Shown: positions 33,361 to 43,422, numbered from the stretch's first letter. The stretch: DNA of 64,000 nucleotides from CALGYY01 sp963678485 (GCA_963678485.1 OY782882.1:2480001-2544000); one strand, 5' to 3'. Notes: generated from the letters alone by a model not told the origin. Numbers and translations are program-made.

Positions 33361-34494
33361 ATGGGCGTTTCATGTTGTATTGCACTCAGGAAAAATTATA
33401 TTCGAAAGAAAGATGGTAAAGCCGCACTATATATAAGAATTATTGAAAATAGAAAAGTGTATTATCATCAAACGGGTGAATGGATTCGCCCAACTCATTG
33501 GAATGGAAAGAGAGTAACAGCCCGCGAAAGAGATCACAAAAGAATTAACTCAGTTCTTGATTTGCTTATTACAGAAGCAAAAAAGGAAGTTTCACAAGGT
33601 TTGCCTGTTTCTTCTAGTAAGGTAGCTACATCATCAAACCGTAATGAGGAGAAAAGTACAAATGAGAAGCTGGACTTTTTTTCTTTTTTTCGCAACCTAA
33701 TCAATGAGAAAAAGAGTAGGCTGAGCAAAGGAACAATCAGGAATTACAATGGAGAGTATAGCAAATTAAAAAAATATCGCACCTTATTATATTATAAGGA
33801 TATAGATGAGTGCTTTGTTCGTGATTATGACGAATATATGAGAAGCATACTATGCAACAGCCCTAATACCATTTCGAAAACCTTCCGTATATTAAAAGTT
33901 GTTGTGAAAGATGCTAGGGAGCGGGGATTCATAGAAACAGATCCGTTTAAAAAATACCAGATGCCCAAAGAAAGTTCAAAGCGTGAATATCTGAATTGGG
34001 CAGAAGTGCAAAAATTGGAAGCACTAAAAGATGCAGCAATTACTAAAAACATGCGTACAGCTATTAAAGCGTTTTTATTTGGATGCTACACCGGTTTGAG
34101 ATATAAAGACATACGAGAATTGAACAATGCTCAGATAAAGGATGGAATGATTAACCTCCGCATGTCCAAAACCAAGGAACTTGTAAGCATCCCTTTATCA
34201 CAAAGAGCAGCAAGTCTGATATCGCAAGGGGAAGAATTTCCAATAAAAGTCTTCAACAACTCCCGTATGAATTCATATTTAAAACTTGCGGCACTTCGCA
34301 TTGGAATTAAAAAGAAGGTGACATTCCATGTCTCACGTCATACCTTTGCTACGATTTCTCTGAATCTTGGAATTCCTATGGAAGTTGTCAGCAAATTACT
34401 TGGACATACAGACCTTAAAACCACTCAAATCTATGCGAAATTGATGGATAAAACCAAAGTAGAAATGATGAAAAAATGGGATGAGTTAGATTAA
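33361..34494 (+). CDS. Bacteroidota-type tyrosine integrase
   Basis: From ATG 33361 the product has 377 residues (the frame can extend to a TTG at 33310). It has the N-terminal arm-binding domain of Bacteroidota integrases (LRKNYIRKKDGKAALYIRI, WIRPTHWNGKRV), a SAM-like domain (LSKGTIRNYNGEYSKLKKY) and a catalytic domain with GCYTGLRYKDIRELN, MSKTKELVSIPL, HVSRHTFATISLNLG, LLGHTDLKTTQIYAK. All catalytic residues appear present. It could have integrated part of the accessory region; no tRNA or att duplication could be identified. Confidence 0.9.
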   Translation: MGVSCCIALRKNYIRKKDGKAALYIRIIENRKVYYHQTGEWIRPTHWNGKRVTARERDHKRINSVLDLLITEAKKEVSQGLPVSSSKVATSSNRNEEKSTNEKLDFFSFFRNLINEKKSRLSKGTIRNYNGEYSKLKKYRTLLYYKDIDECFVRDYDEYMRSILCNSPNTISKTFRILKVVVKDARERGFIETDPFKKYQMPKESSKREYLNWAEVQKLEALKDAAITKNMRTAIKAFLFGCYTGLRYKDIRELNNAQIKDGMINLRMSKTKELVSIPLSQRAASLISQGEEFPIKVFNNSRMNSYLKLAALRIGIKKKVTFHVSRHTFATISLNLGIPMEVVSKLLGHTDLKTTQIYAKLMDKTKVEMMKKWDELD

Positions 34495-34549
34495 GTGATT
34501 AGGAATAGATTCTTCCAAGATTTTATTGGGGTGATAAAAGACCTAAATT

Positions 34550-34996
34550 CTATTCGAAAATAGAAGAAGCTGGCGGCACAAAACTATTAATCGCTCGTTT
34601 TAAAACTAAATTTGGAAAATAATATGAATTTTGGTATTCAATGCAAAAATCGTCATCAACAAGAAATGTATGTACATTTCCTGAATTAGTGTAGAAGTCA
34701 ATTACCATTCTGACATCAATAAAATCCTTTTTCTTGAATAATTGTAAGTTAAATATGGACGTTGCTTTCCAGAATTCATTTATAGTTAACGAATCAGTAA
34801 TTTCAAAAACTGAAGTTTTGTTAAAATAATCGCGAACTTCAATCTCCGAAAGACTCTTGGGCGGCTTACAATTCCATGGAATGTAGTAAAAATTGATTTT
34901 TATAATCTTATAATCAATTGCTTCCTGACAGTAGGCAATTTTGAAATACAACAGCTGTAGTAAAGATAAACTGAAAATAAATATGAATTTTTTCAT
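34550..34996 (-). CDS. Exported protein paired with the Rhs metallopeptidase tip (putative immunity)
   Basis: The frame extends to 35131, overlapping the toxin gene, but ATG 34996 gives a normal signal peptide (KKFIFIFSLSLLQLLYFKIAYC) and lies 10 bp after the toxin stop codon. The mature part of ~125 residues (YKIIKINFYYIPWNC; SLTINEFWKATSIFNLQL) has no known family. The position directly after a toxin-like Rhs tip suggests an immunity protein; its signal peptide suggests that protection is needed in the periplasm or at the surface. Inference only. Confidence 0.65.
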   Translation of the reverse strand: MKKFIFIFSLSLLQLLYFKIAYCQEAIDYKIIKINFYYIPWNCKPPKSLSEIEVRDYFNKTSVFEITDSLTINEFWKATSIFNLQLFKKKDFIDVRMVIDFYTNSGNVHTFLVDDDFCIEYQNSYYFPNLVLKRAINSFVPPASSIFE

Positions 34997-35006
34997 TGGA
35001 TTTAAA

Positions 35007-36023
35007 TTAGTACATTGGTGAATTTGCATTTTTCTCTCTCTCGCTTCGACCTTCATTAACTTCACTTTTCGTTGGTCCCTCAAGCGAAAATGGGTCTTCA
35101 GCCTTGAATTCTTCGTCATAACCATGCTCACTTCTCATTCCTTCCCCTGGGATATTTTCAACTTCCAAGATTATCCACTTATTAGCGTAATCCTCATATG
35201 GACCACATTCATCCTGCTGCTCATCAATAAAACTATTAAGATTAGCTTTCCCTTGTGCGGTGGAAGCATTCTCCAAAAGTTCATTTTCTTCTCCCATTTT
35301 CCCAAGAGGATCATATGTAACATAATAAATCTCAGCTAATTCATGTAGTAGCAAGGATGCTGGACTCCTACGGCTGCAATTATTATTAACCACTCCACCT
35401 TGTGGACTCCATGGAATTTCTCCGCCACCTATTCCTTTTCCATTACCGTTTGCTGCACAAGCAAGCTGTTCATCCCACCTGCCTGGTTTGATGAGGACAT
35501 CGGAACAGTCTGTAGCCAAAGTCGATATAATGTTGAATTTATCATATCCAGAATTCACTAAATTGTCCAATGTTGATGAAACGGCTTTAACATAGTCATT
35601 CATGCCTTCTTGTAAGGCAGTTTGGTTTGGCACATATAAAACCGGCTCTGTTCCCGGAGGTCCCTGTATCCAGATTTCTTTTCCATTGGGATCAACAAAA
35701 AGTACTGGATCATTTGCACAAAAATTATAAGGACTTAGATACGGGTAATTTTCTTCCAATATATCAATACTCATCCACCTCCCCAATCTTGGATCATACA
35801 ACCTTGCCCCAAAATCATACTCATTACCAGTACCATAGGTTTCGTCATCCTTTTCTTTCCCATTAAACCCGAACCTATACGAACTGGTGCTAAAGCCTCT
35901 ACCGGGGAGTTGGGCGCCAAAGGGGAAGTAGTCTACGGAGGATTGCAGATGCTTAAAGTGCAGAGAACCTGTAGTATTCTGAAATAGCGGATAAGCAGTA
36001 TTTATGATGTCTGTAGTGTTCAA
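35007..36023 (-). CDS. Orphan Rhs core tip with M91-like metallopeptidase toxin
   Basis: This 338-residue frame starts at a TTG (36023) within the Rhs core: YRFGFNGKEKDDETYG, DFGARLYDPRLGRWMSID, SPYNFCANDPVLFVDPNG. The preceding shell is missing. The tip domain includes SPASLLLHELAEIYYV, an HExxE zincin motif like that of M91-type effector peptidases, with GGVVNNNCSRR before it. It is probably a zinc protease toxin delivered by Rhs-type systems. Since the shell is missing and no ATG is present, it is a displaced tip cassette or a silenced end. It is followed by a signal-peptide gene. Confidence 0.75.
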   Translation of the reverse strand: MNTTDIINTAYPLFQNTTGSLHFKHLQSSVDYFPFGAQLPGRGFSTSSYRFGFNGKEKDDETYGTGNEYDFGARLYDPRLGRWMSIDILEENYPYLSPYNFCANDPVLFVDPNGKEIWIQGPPGTEPVLYVPNQTALQEGMNDYVKAVSSTLDNLVNSGYDKFNIISTLATDCSDVLIKPGRWDEQLACAANGNGKGIGGGEIPWSPQGGVVNNNCSRRSPASLLLHELAEIYYVTYDPLGKMGEENELLENASTAQGKANLNSFIDEQQDECGPYEDYANKWIILEVENIPGEGMRSEHGYDEEFKAEDPFSLEGPTKSEVNEGRSEREKNANSPMY

Positions 36024-36156
36024 GTTGTTGAACTATTTTATAAAGTAAAGATACAGAAAATATAACTATTATCGACCAGAAGTTATTATTATTTTTCTAA
36101 AATGTTTAATTTAATAATATGAATACCAAATAAATATGTTCAAGTGTCGTCAATCT

Positions 36157-36182
36157 TTTATTCGTGGGTATTGGTTTTTAAA
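36157..36182 (+). repeat. 26-bp dispersed repeat, copy 1
   Basis: The 26 bp starting TTTATTCGTGGG match 55394-55419 with three mismatches. Both copies lie in gene-free DNA downstream of mobile genes. Confidence 0.5.
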
Positions 36183-36257
36183 TCCCGGAGGAGATTTAAT
36201 AGACGTTGGCTAACAAATCTACCTGAGGCGGGACGGAATTAAGAATCGGGGATTGTC

Positions 36258-36803
36258 CTAGGGTTTATACGCTTGTTTTTTTGGGGTTTTCATTTTAGTA
36301 GCATATACACAATCCTCAGGTAAACCTTCAATTACTTGAAAATCGAATTGTGATAAAGATTCATTGCAGTCGATGGTGGCTTTTAATTTTTGAGATACCT
36401 GGGGTACGAGCTGACGTTTAGATGCCATGTCTCTAATGCGGATAATGATTCCATTAGTATTGTTGAAGGCCTGGCTGGTTTTTCTGATTTTTGGTTTTAT
36501 GCGGATTTCTTCTTTACCAAGTATGGCTTTGAATTCAGGTTGTTTGGAAGGCTCGCGGTTTTCCCACGAAAAGAGATAGGGGGCAAGATGCTCACCCGGT
36601 TCAAGACGGATCTTATATTTTTTTGATTGCAACACCTCCAGTTGCTGCAGCATTTCCAAAAAATCCCGTATATAAAAGCGCTGATGGTTTGTTGATAGTT
36701 CATCATTAAAGCAAATGCTCTGCTCACTATCATGCCATCTGGATGCTTTGCTCAGGGCCGTTGCATAAGCGTCAATATCTGCAATTAGGTTCTTTAATTT
36801 CAT
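36258..36803 (-). CDS. Hypothetical protein coupled to the 36800 gene
   Basis: From ATG 36803 the product has 181 residues; this start forms an ATGA overlap with the upstream gene, so I prefer it over ATG 36818. The sequence (RFYIRDFLEMLQQLEVLQSKKYKIRLEPGEHL; FKAILGKEEIRIKPKIRK) is mixed helix/strand with a basic C-terminus. No family recognised. Confidence 0.6.
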   Translation of the reverse strand: MKLKNLIADIDAYATALSKASRWHDSEQSICFNDELSTNHQRFYIRDFLEMLQQLEVLQSKKYKIRLEPGEHLAPYLFSWENREPSKQPEFKAILGKEEIRIKPKIRKTSQAFNNTNGIIIRIRDMASKRQLVPQVSQKLKATIDCNESLSQFDFQVIEGLPEDCVYATKMKTPKKQAYKP

Positions 36804-37654
36804 AGGTTTATCGGCCAATTGTAGTTTCTAAATGTTTTTTCGAAACACGTTTCATTATCAAGGTTTTCTTCAATCATTCCGAGAACATTGGTGCGTAAAT
36901 CCAGAGTGCTGTCCTGTTCCAGAAAATGTTCAATGTGCGCTGATTGTTTCAATATTAATCGTTCCTTAAGCTCACGCTCATCAAAGATGCCTATATGCGA
37001 GGGCGGGATGTTTTGATTTATTAATAAGCGCGTTAAGGCTTTCCCGGAAGCAACAATGGCTTCGCCACTACATTTCATTCGCTGATCGATAAAATCAAAA
37101 AGGAAGTTGAGTGCAGTTTTATAACTTATTGAGCGTAGGTCCGTGGTATCAAAGGTTTTCACAACACATGCAATAAAATCATATTTGCTTTCGCAGGGGA
37201 GCGCATTCAAGAGTTTACCAAAGGCCGTGCGAGCAAGGAAGATCTTACCCTGGGTTATTATCCGAAAATCGTGATTGCTGAGTTTGGTATATGCACGATT
37301 CTTATGGCTAAAGGGGACTGATTTTTTTGCAAATAGCAGGAGGCTGTATCTATAATCTTCAAGGTTTAATGTTGTTGATAATCTTTTGATGCTGGTTTCA
37401 AGTTGAAATATATACAGGCTATTGTTCAGCCCGGGAATCTTTCCCGAAGCGCTCCCGGAGAAGTTCTTTTCTCCCATACTTAAAATACCTTCTACCGTAC
37501 CATACCCACTAAGCTTTTGTTGACTTTGATCATGATTGCAGACTGCAATAAAGGAATCCCCCGGCATGATTGGCAAATTGTTTTTAGGCGCATATATTTT
37601 TACTCCCGAAGGAAAGTCTTGTTGTGTGCATTGTATTAACCAATATTTCTTCAT
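36800..37654 (-). CDS. Hypothetical protein with possible EVE/PUA-like N-terminus
   Basis: This 284-residue protein has an N-terminal ~60 residues that resemble EVE/ASCH-type beta domains, which bind modified bases: KYWLIQCTQQDFPSGVKI, LPIMPGDSFIAVCNHD, LSGYGTVEGI. The remainder (FARTAF-like LARTAFGKLLNALPCESKY, NFLFDFIDQRMKCSGEAIV) is helical and unrecognised. The pairing with a second unknown gene and with an ECF-like sigma factor upstream suggests a small regulated cluster. The domain call is tentative. Confidence 0.5.
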   Translation of the reverse strand: MKKYWLIQCTQQDFPSGVKIYAPKNNLPIMPGDSFIAVCNHDQSQQKLSGYGTVEGILSMGEKNFSGSASGKIPGLNNSLYIFQLETSIKRLSTTLNLEDYRYSLLLFAKKSVPFSHKNRAYTKLSNHDFRIITQGKIFLARTAFGKLLNALPCESKYDFIACVVKTFDTTDLRSISYKTALNFLFDFIDQRMKCSGEAIVASGKALTRLLINQNIPPSHIGIFDERELKERLILKQSAHIEHFLEQDSTLDLRTNVLGMIEENLDNETCFEKTFRNYNWPINL

Positions 37655-37891
37655 AGCCGAGTCGTTTATTATTGATGAAGTATATTATACCTTATGCCGT
37701 GTTGCATGATAATGTTTAAGAGATTGTCTTCCTTTTAACAGTACGCTTCAATTCATGCCGTCCTACTGTATATAATATAAAAAGTATAAAAAAGGGACAT
37801 AGTTTATATAAATATCTATCAAATGAATTGATTTTCAATACCAAATATTTTCAATGCTTGGGGCTAACAGTATCATCGAGTAAGATAATCG

Positions 37892-38473
37892 TCAATACCC
37901 GATTGCATCATTAATGATAATTAGCTCTTTGAAGTGTGGATCTCGCTGGATACTCAAGGTAAGAGAGTGTAATATTCTTGTTTTACGCTTCTTATATGCA
38001 TCTTCAGAGAGGCCTAATTTTTTTGCAGCAATTTTATTTGGTGTTTTTTGGAAATAGAACCTGAGTATTTGCTGTTTGTCTGTCGTCATTAATAAAAAAT
38101 ATTTCCAGAATAACTTGTATTGCTGTTGTCTGATTTCGGCGTCTTGATGTTCATTTTCTCGTTCTTGCACATCAAAGTCTAAGACCACTTGTCCTCCTAT
38201 TCTCCTACGCTCTTTAATCCATACATTTTTCGCACAACTTAAAATATAGGAATTGCTGTGGAATTCCTGTTGCCTCATTCGTTCTAACTTCGTTGGACTG
38301 GTTAAATATTCAAGGGTGCTGTGAATAACATCTTTCACATCGTCAAGTCTGCCATGCTCCCGCAACACAAAGCTTTGAATGGGATTATAGCATTGTTGCA
38401 TTAGCTGGTTATAAATCCGAGTATGTAATCTATTTGTTTCTTCAGTCTCAGCGTTTTGTGCGGTTGCTTTCAT
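37892..38473 (-). CDS. ECF-type sigma-70 family RNA polymerase sigma factor
   Basis: This 193-residue protein has the sigma region 2 outline (YNPIQSFVLREHGRLDDVKDVIHSTLEYL ... SYILSCAKNVWIKERRR) and a region 4 helix-turn-helix (FYFQKTPNKIAAKKLGLSEDAYKKRKTRIL). No anti-sigma gene is adjacent. It precedes the 37654-36258 gene pair by 237 bp and may direct their transcription. Confidence 0.8.
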   Translation of the reverse strand: MKATAQNAETEETNRLHTRIYNQLMQQCYNPIQSFVLREHGRLDDVKDVIHSTLEYLTSPTKLERMRQQEFHSNSYILSCAKNVWIKERRRIGGQVVLDFDVQERENEHQDAEIRQQQYKLFWKYFLLMTTDKQQILRFYFQKTPNKIAAKKLGLSEDAYKKRKTRILHSLTLSIQRDPHFKELIIINDAIGY

Positions 38474-38864
38474 GGAGATTCAACAGGATCAAGCCTTTGA
38501 TGATTATTTATATGTCTCGGTAATTCAATGGACTTCTTAAGGTTTGCTAAAAAAATATATAACTGGAAGATCAATAATATATTTTATCTCGAAAATACAA
38601 TATTGATGTTTATAATACAATATTACATTAGTTACCTAATCTTATGGAACAATTATATTCATTCCAATAATGTGTTAGGGTGGCAAAGATAAATTTATTT
38701 TTGGATTGAAGTTATTTTTCCAAAAATGCCGTCAGGAAGAGGTTTCCTAATAATTGGTGTCCGTGAAAAGATTTCATTTCACTAAACAATGTATATGTTT
38801 ATTGTTCTGTTTGTTTGATAGAAATGGATAAGAAGAGCATCCTCGCCCAATACCCCCCGCCGCG
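38474..38864. other. Intergenic region between sigma factor and histidine kinase
   Basis: About 390 bp of AT-rich DNA with no supportable gene. It must contain the promoter of the sigma-factor gene; no clear consensus element was found. Confidence 0.4.
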
Positions 38865-40814
38865 CTATCTCCCTGTAGCCCGCACTGGCACTGTAAAGCT
38901 GAAGGTGCTGCCTTTGCCTTCTTCGCTTTCGACCCAGAGGGTGCCGCCGAGTTTTGCAATGAATTCTTTGCAGAGAATTAATCCCAGCCCTATGCCTTGC
39001 TCGTTTTGTGTGCCGGGTGTGGAGCCGCTTTGATCAATGTTGAATAGCTGATCTTTTAGTCGTGCGGGAATACCAATGCCCTGATCGCTTATAGAGGTGA
39101 GCAGATAATCGGATTGTTGCTCCATTGTTATACTGATGGTTCCGCCCTTGTAACTGTATTTTATCGCGTTCGACAGCAGGTTGCGGAAAATCGTATTCAC
39201 CATGTTTTTGTCAACATAGGCTATGTGGGAGTGTTCGGGCATTTCGAGATGAAGCTCTTTGTTCACCAGATTCAATTTCATCGGTGCAATGCATTCGCGT
39301 ATGCATTCGGTAAGGTCGATGTTCAAAGGTTCATACTTGATCGCTCCTGCCTGCGCACTGCTCCATTCGAGCAGGTTTTCCAATAGTTTGTGACCATCCT
39401 GTGTCGACCACAATATATTTTCAGAGTAGCGGATTAAACGTTCTTTGTTATCCGGATCGTCGATTAGCGTTTTGATTAGCATCTCAGAGCTCAGGATAAT
39501 GGCGGCTAACGGACCTTTCAGGTCGTGTGCAATGATGGAGAAAAATTTGTCTTTAGTGGAGTTGGTTAATTCCAATTCTTCCTTGGCCAGCTCTAATTGC
39601 CGTGTACGTAGCTCAACACGATTTTCGAGCTCTTCGTTAATTTGTAGTATCCGCGTTTCAATAAGCTTCCGCTCGGTGATGTCGAGCACAGAAGCTACAC
39701 TTTTGCTGGTGCCCGGGATTAAGTCCACCGTAAGGAGGACATCTTTAATCTTTCCGGATTTATCAACAAATCTGAATTCGTATGATCGCTCAACACTTGT
39801 CTTGTCCTTGCGACGGCTGATATGACGGTCGGCCATCATATCAACATCCTCTTGATATACAAAATTCTTCCAGCTTTTTTTATGTTCAATTTCTTCACGG
39901 CTATAGCCTGATAGTAATTCAAAGCCTGAATTAGCCAGGGAAATTGTGGTGTCTTCCTCAATAATTACAGTTGCTGTCCCGGTATTTTCAAAAATAGTAC
40001 GATAGCGCATTTCCGATTCGCTGATTTGCGCCTCTGTTTTTTTCCGTTCGGTGATATCCCTGAAGATAGATTGATAGGTACCGTCGGGCATCATCTTAGT
40101 GTGCATCTCCACAGGTAGCAATGAACCGTCATTCCGCGTAAGCATGCGTTCGTTGATTACCACATTCCCTTCGAGTAGCAGATCGTAACGCAATGGATTA
40201 CGCTCCCTTTCGGCTTGAGTGAAGAGCTGAGCCATATTCATACTAAGCAATTCTTCTTTGCTGCGTCCGGTCATTTCGCAACCGGTTGTATTTACTCCGA
40301 TGAAATTTCCCAAGGAGTCACCATGGAAAATGCCATCTACCGCTTGTTCAACAAGACTTCTGTAACGTTCTTCGCTTTTGCGCAAAGCGATTTCTGCATT
40401 TTTGCGAACGGTGATATCCTGAAAAAAGATGGAGAGTCCGGATTCAGTAGGAAAGATGCGGTTTTCGAACCATTTGTCGTAAGGCGGATAATACTCTTCG
40501 GTACACATGGGCTGTTTTGTAGCAAAGGCTTTTTCCATATTTATATGAAAAGCCTGACCACTACCTTCAGGAAATTCAGTTCGAATACTCTTGCCGATGA
40601 TAGCTTTAGGATCCTTGCCAAACACCAGTGCTGCCCTGCTGTTCATGTAGGTGAAGCACCAGTTTTGGTCGAGTTTGATAAAAGCGTCCGACATCGACTC
40701 GAGCAGCTCTGTTAATGGATCATTCATGCCAGCCACGGGGGGTTCAGGTGCATCCTGAGGTGTCGTGTTTTTTGGCTCTTTTGAATTTTTATGTAAAGGA
40801 TTTTTTAGTCCCAT
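38865..40814 (-). CDS. Multi-PAS sensor histidine kinase
   Basis: This 649-residue protein without obvious transmembrane segments has three PAS domains (about 27-135, 142-262, 263-385; DITVRK, DITERK and DITERK mark their ends). A dimerisation/H-box domain with FSIIAHDLKGPLAAIILSSEML (phosphorylated His) follows, and then an HATPase domain with NTIFRNLLSNAIKYSYKGG (N box), ISDQGIGIP and GIGLGLILCKEF (G boxes). It autophosphorylates in response to an unknown cytoplasmic or redox/ligand signal. No response regulator is adjacent. It is transcribed away from the TPR kinase gene. Confidence 0.92.
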   Translation of the reverse strand: MGLKNPLHKNSKEPKNTTPQDAPEPPVAGMNDPLTELLESMSDAFIKLDQNWCFTYMNSRAALVFGKDPKAIIGKSIRTEFPEGSGQAFHINMEKAFATKQPMCTEEYYPPYDKWFENRIFPTESGLSIFFQDITVRKNAEIALRKSEERYRSLVEQAVDGIFHGDSLGNFIGVNTTGCEMTGRSKEELLSMNMAQLFTQAERERNPLRYDLLLEGNVVINERMLTRNDGSLLPVEMHTKMMPDGTYQSIFRDITERKKTEAQISESEMRYRTIFENTGTATVIIEEDTTISLANSGFELLSGYSREEIEHKKSWKNFVYQEDVDMMADRHISRRKDKTSVERSYEFRFVDKSGKIKDVLLTVDLIPGTSKSVASVLDITERKLIETRILQINEELENRVELRTRQLELAKEELELTNSTKDKFFSIIAHDLKGPLAAIILSSEMLIKTLIDDPDNKERLIRYSENILWSTQDGHKLLENLLEWSSAQAGAIKYEPLNIDLTECIRECIAPMKLNLVNKELHLEMPEHSHIAYVDKNMVNTIFRNLLSNAIKYSYKGGTISITMEQQSDYLLTSISDQGIGIPARLKDQLFNIDQSGSTPGTQNEQGIGLGLILCKEFIAKLGGTLWVESEEGKGSTFSFTVPVRATGR

Positions 40815-41215
40815 TCGCTGTCCGATATTATTATGCTACGCCAAAGTAAAAGTACATAAGTTTTGAATGTGCATAAAATATTTGTTGCGCAAAATGCAAT
40901 AACACTCATCAATCTTTTATAACCCACTTAAGAAGAGCGTTCGATAGTTTTGTTGAGCACCAATGCCGGGAAATAAAAAGAAACCTTGAAAGGCCGGATG
41001 TAAAGATTATTCAAATGTTATCAATGAAATCGATCGATTGCGCTTCAGATGCAATATGATGTTTGAGAGTGATAGTTACAGTTGTTTAAATATTCTGGAA
41101 AGCCACTTTGATTGATAGTCTTGGTTCTATTTTCATAAAATGTTTATTATGAAAAGAGTGAAGAGGATTTCATTTTTTTTGATTATTTTTACCATAAGGA
41201 AATTTTGTAAATTTC
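40815..41215. other. Divergent promoter region between two histidine kinase genes
   Basis: About 400 bp with no gene. It should carry promoters for both kinases, but I could not find a convincing TAnnTTTG with a -33 TTTG. Confidence 0.4.
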
Positions 41216-43405
41216 ATGAAAACTGCTTCAGGACTTGCGTGTATCATACTTGGAATAGGGTTGTTTTGTCAATCGGTGTTTGCACAGAATGATGGAATCC
41301 CTAGTGCCTCGGCTAATTTAGCGTCGGGCTTGAATGCTCTTGCAGAGCGAAAAAGGGATGAACGAAAATCTGCGGAAGCAAAGACCTACGCATTGCTTGC
41401 ATTAAAAGAAGCTGGCAAGACCAATGATGGAGTACAGATTGCCCGGGCTTATCAGATATTAGGAAAAGTGTATGCGGATTTGCAGGATTTTAAGCGTTCA
41501 CGGGAAATGCTGGAGCAATCAGCACGCATGTATATGCAAAATTCGTCGGTGGCGGGATTAGCTGAAACGCTTAATACGCTTGGGAATGTGTGTGCCGTTA
41601 CCGGAGATTTTGAGCAAGGTATCGCATACCTTCAAAATGCTGCAAAATTAAATCTGCATGCCGAAAATGCTGAAGGTGTTGCCACGAATATGAATAGTCT
41701 GGGCACTGCATACAAGCTGTCGGGCAATTATGATCAGGCTCTTGATTATTATATGAAAGCGTACGAAATGCGCAAGCAGCTTGGCAATCAGAAGATGGTG
41801 GCGCAAAGTCTTACAAATCTGGGTACGATATTTTTTGCCCGTGGTGCTTACGAAAAATCACTGGATTATTTCTATCAGGCGCTAAAGATCTTTACACGTC
41901 TGGGTTTGAAGAAAGATATTTCAGTTTCTTTAAACAATATCGGGGTCATTTACATTACAACGCATAAGCTTGAAAAAGCCCGCGAATGCTATCAGCAATC
42001 CTTACTGATTAATACCGAACTGAGCGATAAATCGGCCATTGCCCGCGATCTGAATAACCTGGGTGTTGTATACCTTGAAGAAAATCAGGATGACAAGGCG
42101 CTAGATTATTTTCTGCAATCATATCAGTTAAATCTTGCTTTAGGCGAACGCTACGAATCGCTTGATGCTTTGGGAAACATTGCGCTTATTTATAAGCACA
42201 AGAAGGATTATCCGCAAGCAATAAAGTATTTAAATCAGACGCTGGATATTGCAAAGGAAATGAACGATAAGGAACAGTTTGCAAGTTATTATCGTTTTAT
42301 GGGGCAGATTTATACTGAACAACAGCAATACCAGATGGCTGTTAATGCACTGAACAAAGCACTGGATTTTGCAACGGAATTAAATTCACGTCGATTAATG
42401 ATGGAAATCTCGCAGGACCTATCGGACCTATATTTCCGCAAAGGAGATTTTGAAAACTCATTAGTGTTTTATCGTCGTTATTCTGTGCTGAAGGATACCA
42501 TTTTTAATGAGGCCAGTACCAAGATGATGAAGGAGGTTGAAACTCGATACGAAACTGAAAAGAAAGAAAAAGAGATACTCAAGCTGAACGAAGAAAAAAG
42601 AATTCAATCGGCAAAAATCGATCAGGATGCCGAACGTTCAAATTATCAAATACTGATTTTTGTATTGAGTTTTCTTGTGCTTGGAGGAACGCTCATCATA
42701 ATTTTTACGCGTCAACGCCGCAAGCAACGCGAAGCCATAGAGAAGACCATTGCACAACAAGAGAAACTCAGGTTTATTGCGGTGATGGATGCTGAAGAGC
42801 GCGAACGAAAGCGTCTTGCGCAGGATCTTCACGACAGTCTCGGACAAATGCTTTCTACTGCACGCCTGAATATGTCTGGCTTACATGAGGTGATCGATCC
42901 TGAGGATAGTGATGCTCAGCAAATGTATAATAATTCGATTTCATTGGTGGATGAATCTTGCAGCGAGCTGCGTCATATCTCTCACAATATTATGCCTACA
43001 GCATTAATACGACTGGGGCTGCTTTCAGCAATACGTGAGTTGTCGAAAATGATTAGCGAGTCGCAGCAATTGAAGGTAGTGTTTAGTAGTACGGGCATGG
43101 AAGAACGTTTGTCGGAGAATGTTGAATTCGCATTGTACCGCATCGTGCAAGAGCTACTTAGTAACATAATAAAACATGCCGATGCTACTGAGGTCACCAT
43201 ACAATTGGCAAGACGTGTAAATGAAATTTCTCTTACTGTTTCGGATAACGGAAAGGGCATGGATGTGCACAGTATCGGTCAAAGTGAAGGCTTGGGATGG
43301 AAGAGTATCTATTCGCGGGCGGCTATGTTGAATGGTCAGCTTTATATTACTTCAGAGCCGGGTAAGGGCACAAATTTTCAATTCAGTTTCACACCGGAAC
43401 AGTAA
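41216..43405 (+). CDS. TPR-containing sensor histidine kinase (NarX/DesK-type)
   Basis: This 729-residue protein has a signal sequence (ACIILGIGLFCQSVFAQ), around eight TPR repeats (NTLGNVCAVTGDFEQGIAYL, NSLGTAYKLSGNYDQALDYY, NLGTIFFARGAYEKSLDYF and more; ~55-420), a coiled coil, one transmembrane helix (ILIFVLSFLVLGGTLIIIF, ~480-500) and a HisKA_3 region with EERERKRLAQDLHDSLGQMLSTARL (phospho-His). The HATPase domain has QELLSNIIKHADA, DNGKGMD and GLGWKSI. Periplasmic TPRs presumably sense a ligand or protein. It is followed 17 bp later by its response-regulator gene. Confidence 0.92.
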   Translation: MKTASGLACIILGIGLFCQSVFAQNDGIPSASANLASGLNALAERKRDERKSAEAKTYALLALKEAGKTNDGVQIARAYQILGKVYADLQDFKRSREMLEQSARMYMQNSSVAGLAETLNTLGNVCAVTGDFEQGIAYLQNAAKLNLHAENAEGVATNMNSLGTAYKLSGNYDQALDYYMKAYEMRKQLGNQKMVAQSLTNLGTIFFARGAYEKSLDYFYQALKIFTRLGLKKDISVSLNNIGVIYITTHKLEKARECYQQSLLINTELSDKSAIARDLNNLGVVYLEENQDDKALDYFLQSYQLNLALGERYESLDALGNIALIYKHKKDYPQAIKYLNQTLDIAKEMNDKEQFASYYRFMGQIYTEQQQYQMAVNALNKALDFATELNSRRLMMEISQDLSDLYFRKGDFENSLVFYRRYSVLKDTIFNEASTKMMKEVETRYETEKKEKEILKLNEEKRIQSAKIDQDAERSNYQILIFVLSFLVLGGTLIIIFTRQRRKQREAIEKTIAQQEKLRFIAVMDAEERERKRLAQDLHDSLGQMLSTARLNMSGLHEVIDPEDSDAQQMYNNSISLVDESCSELRHISHNIMPTALIRLGLLSAIRELSKMISESQQLKVVFSSTGMEERLSENVEFALYRIVQELLSNIIKHADATEVTIQLARRVNEISLTVSDNGKGMDVHSIGQSEGLGWKSIYSRAAMLNGQLYITSEPGKGTNFQFSFTPEQ

Positions 43406-43422
43406 CTAATAATGAAATTAGT

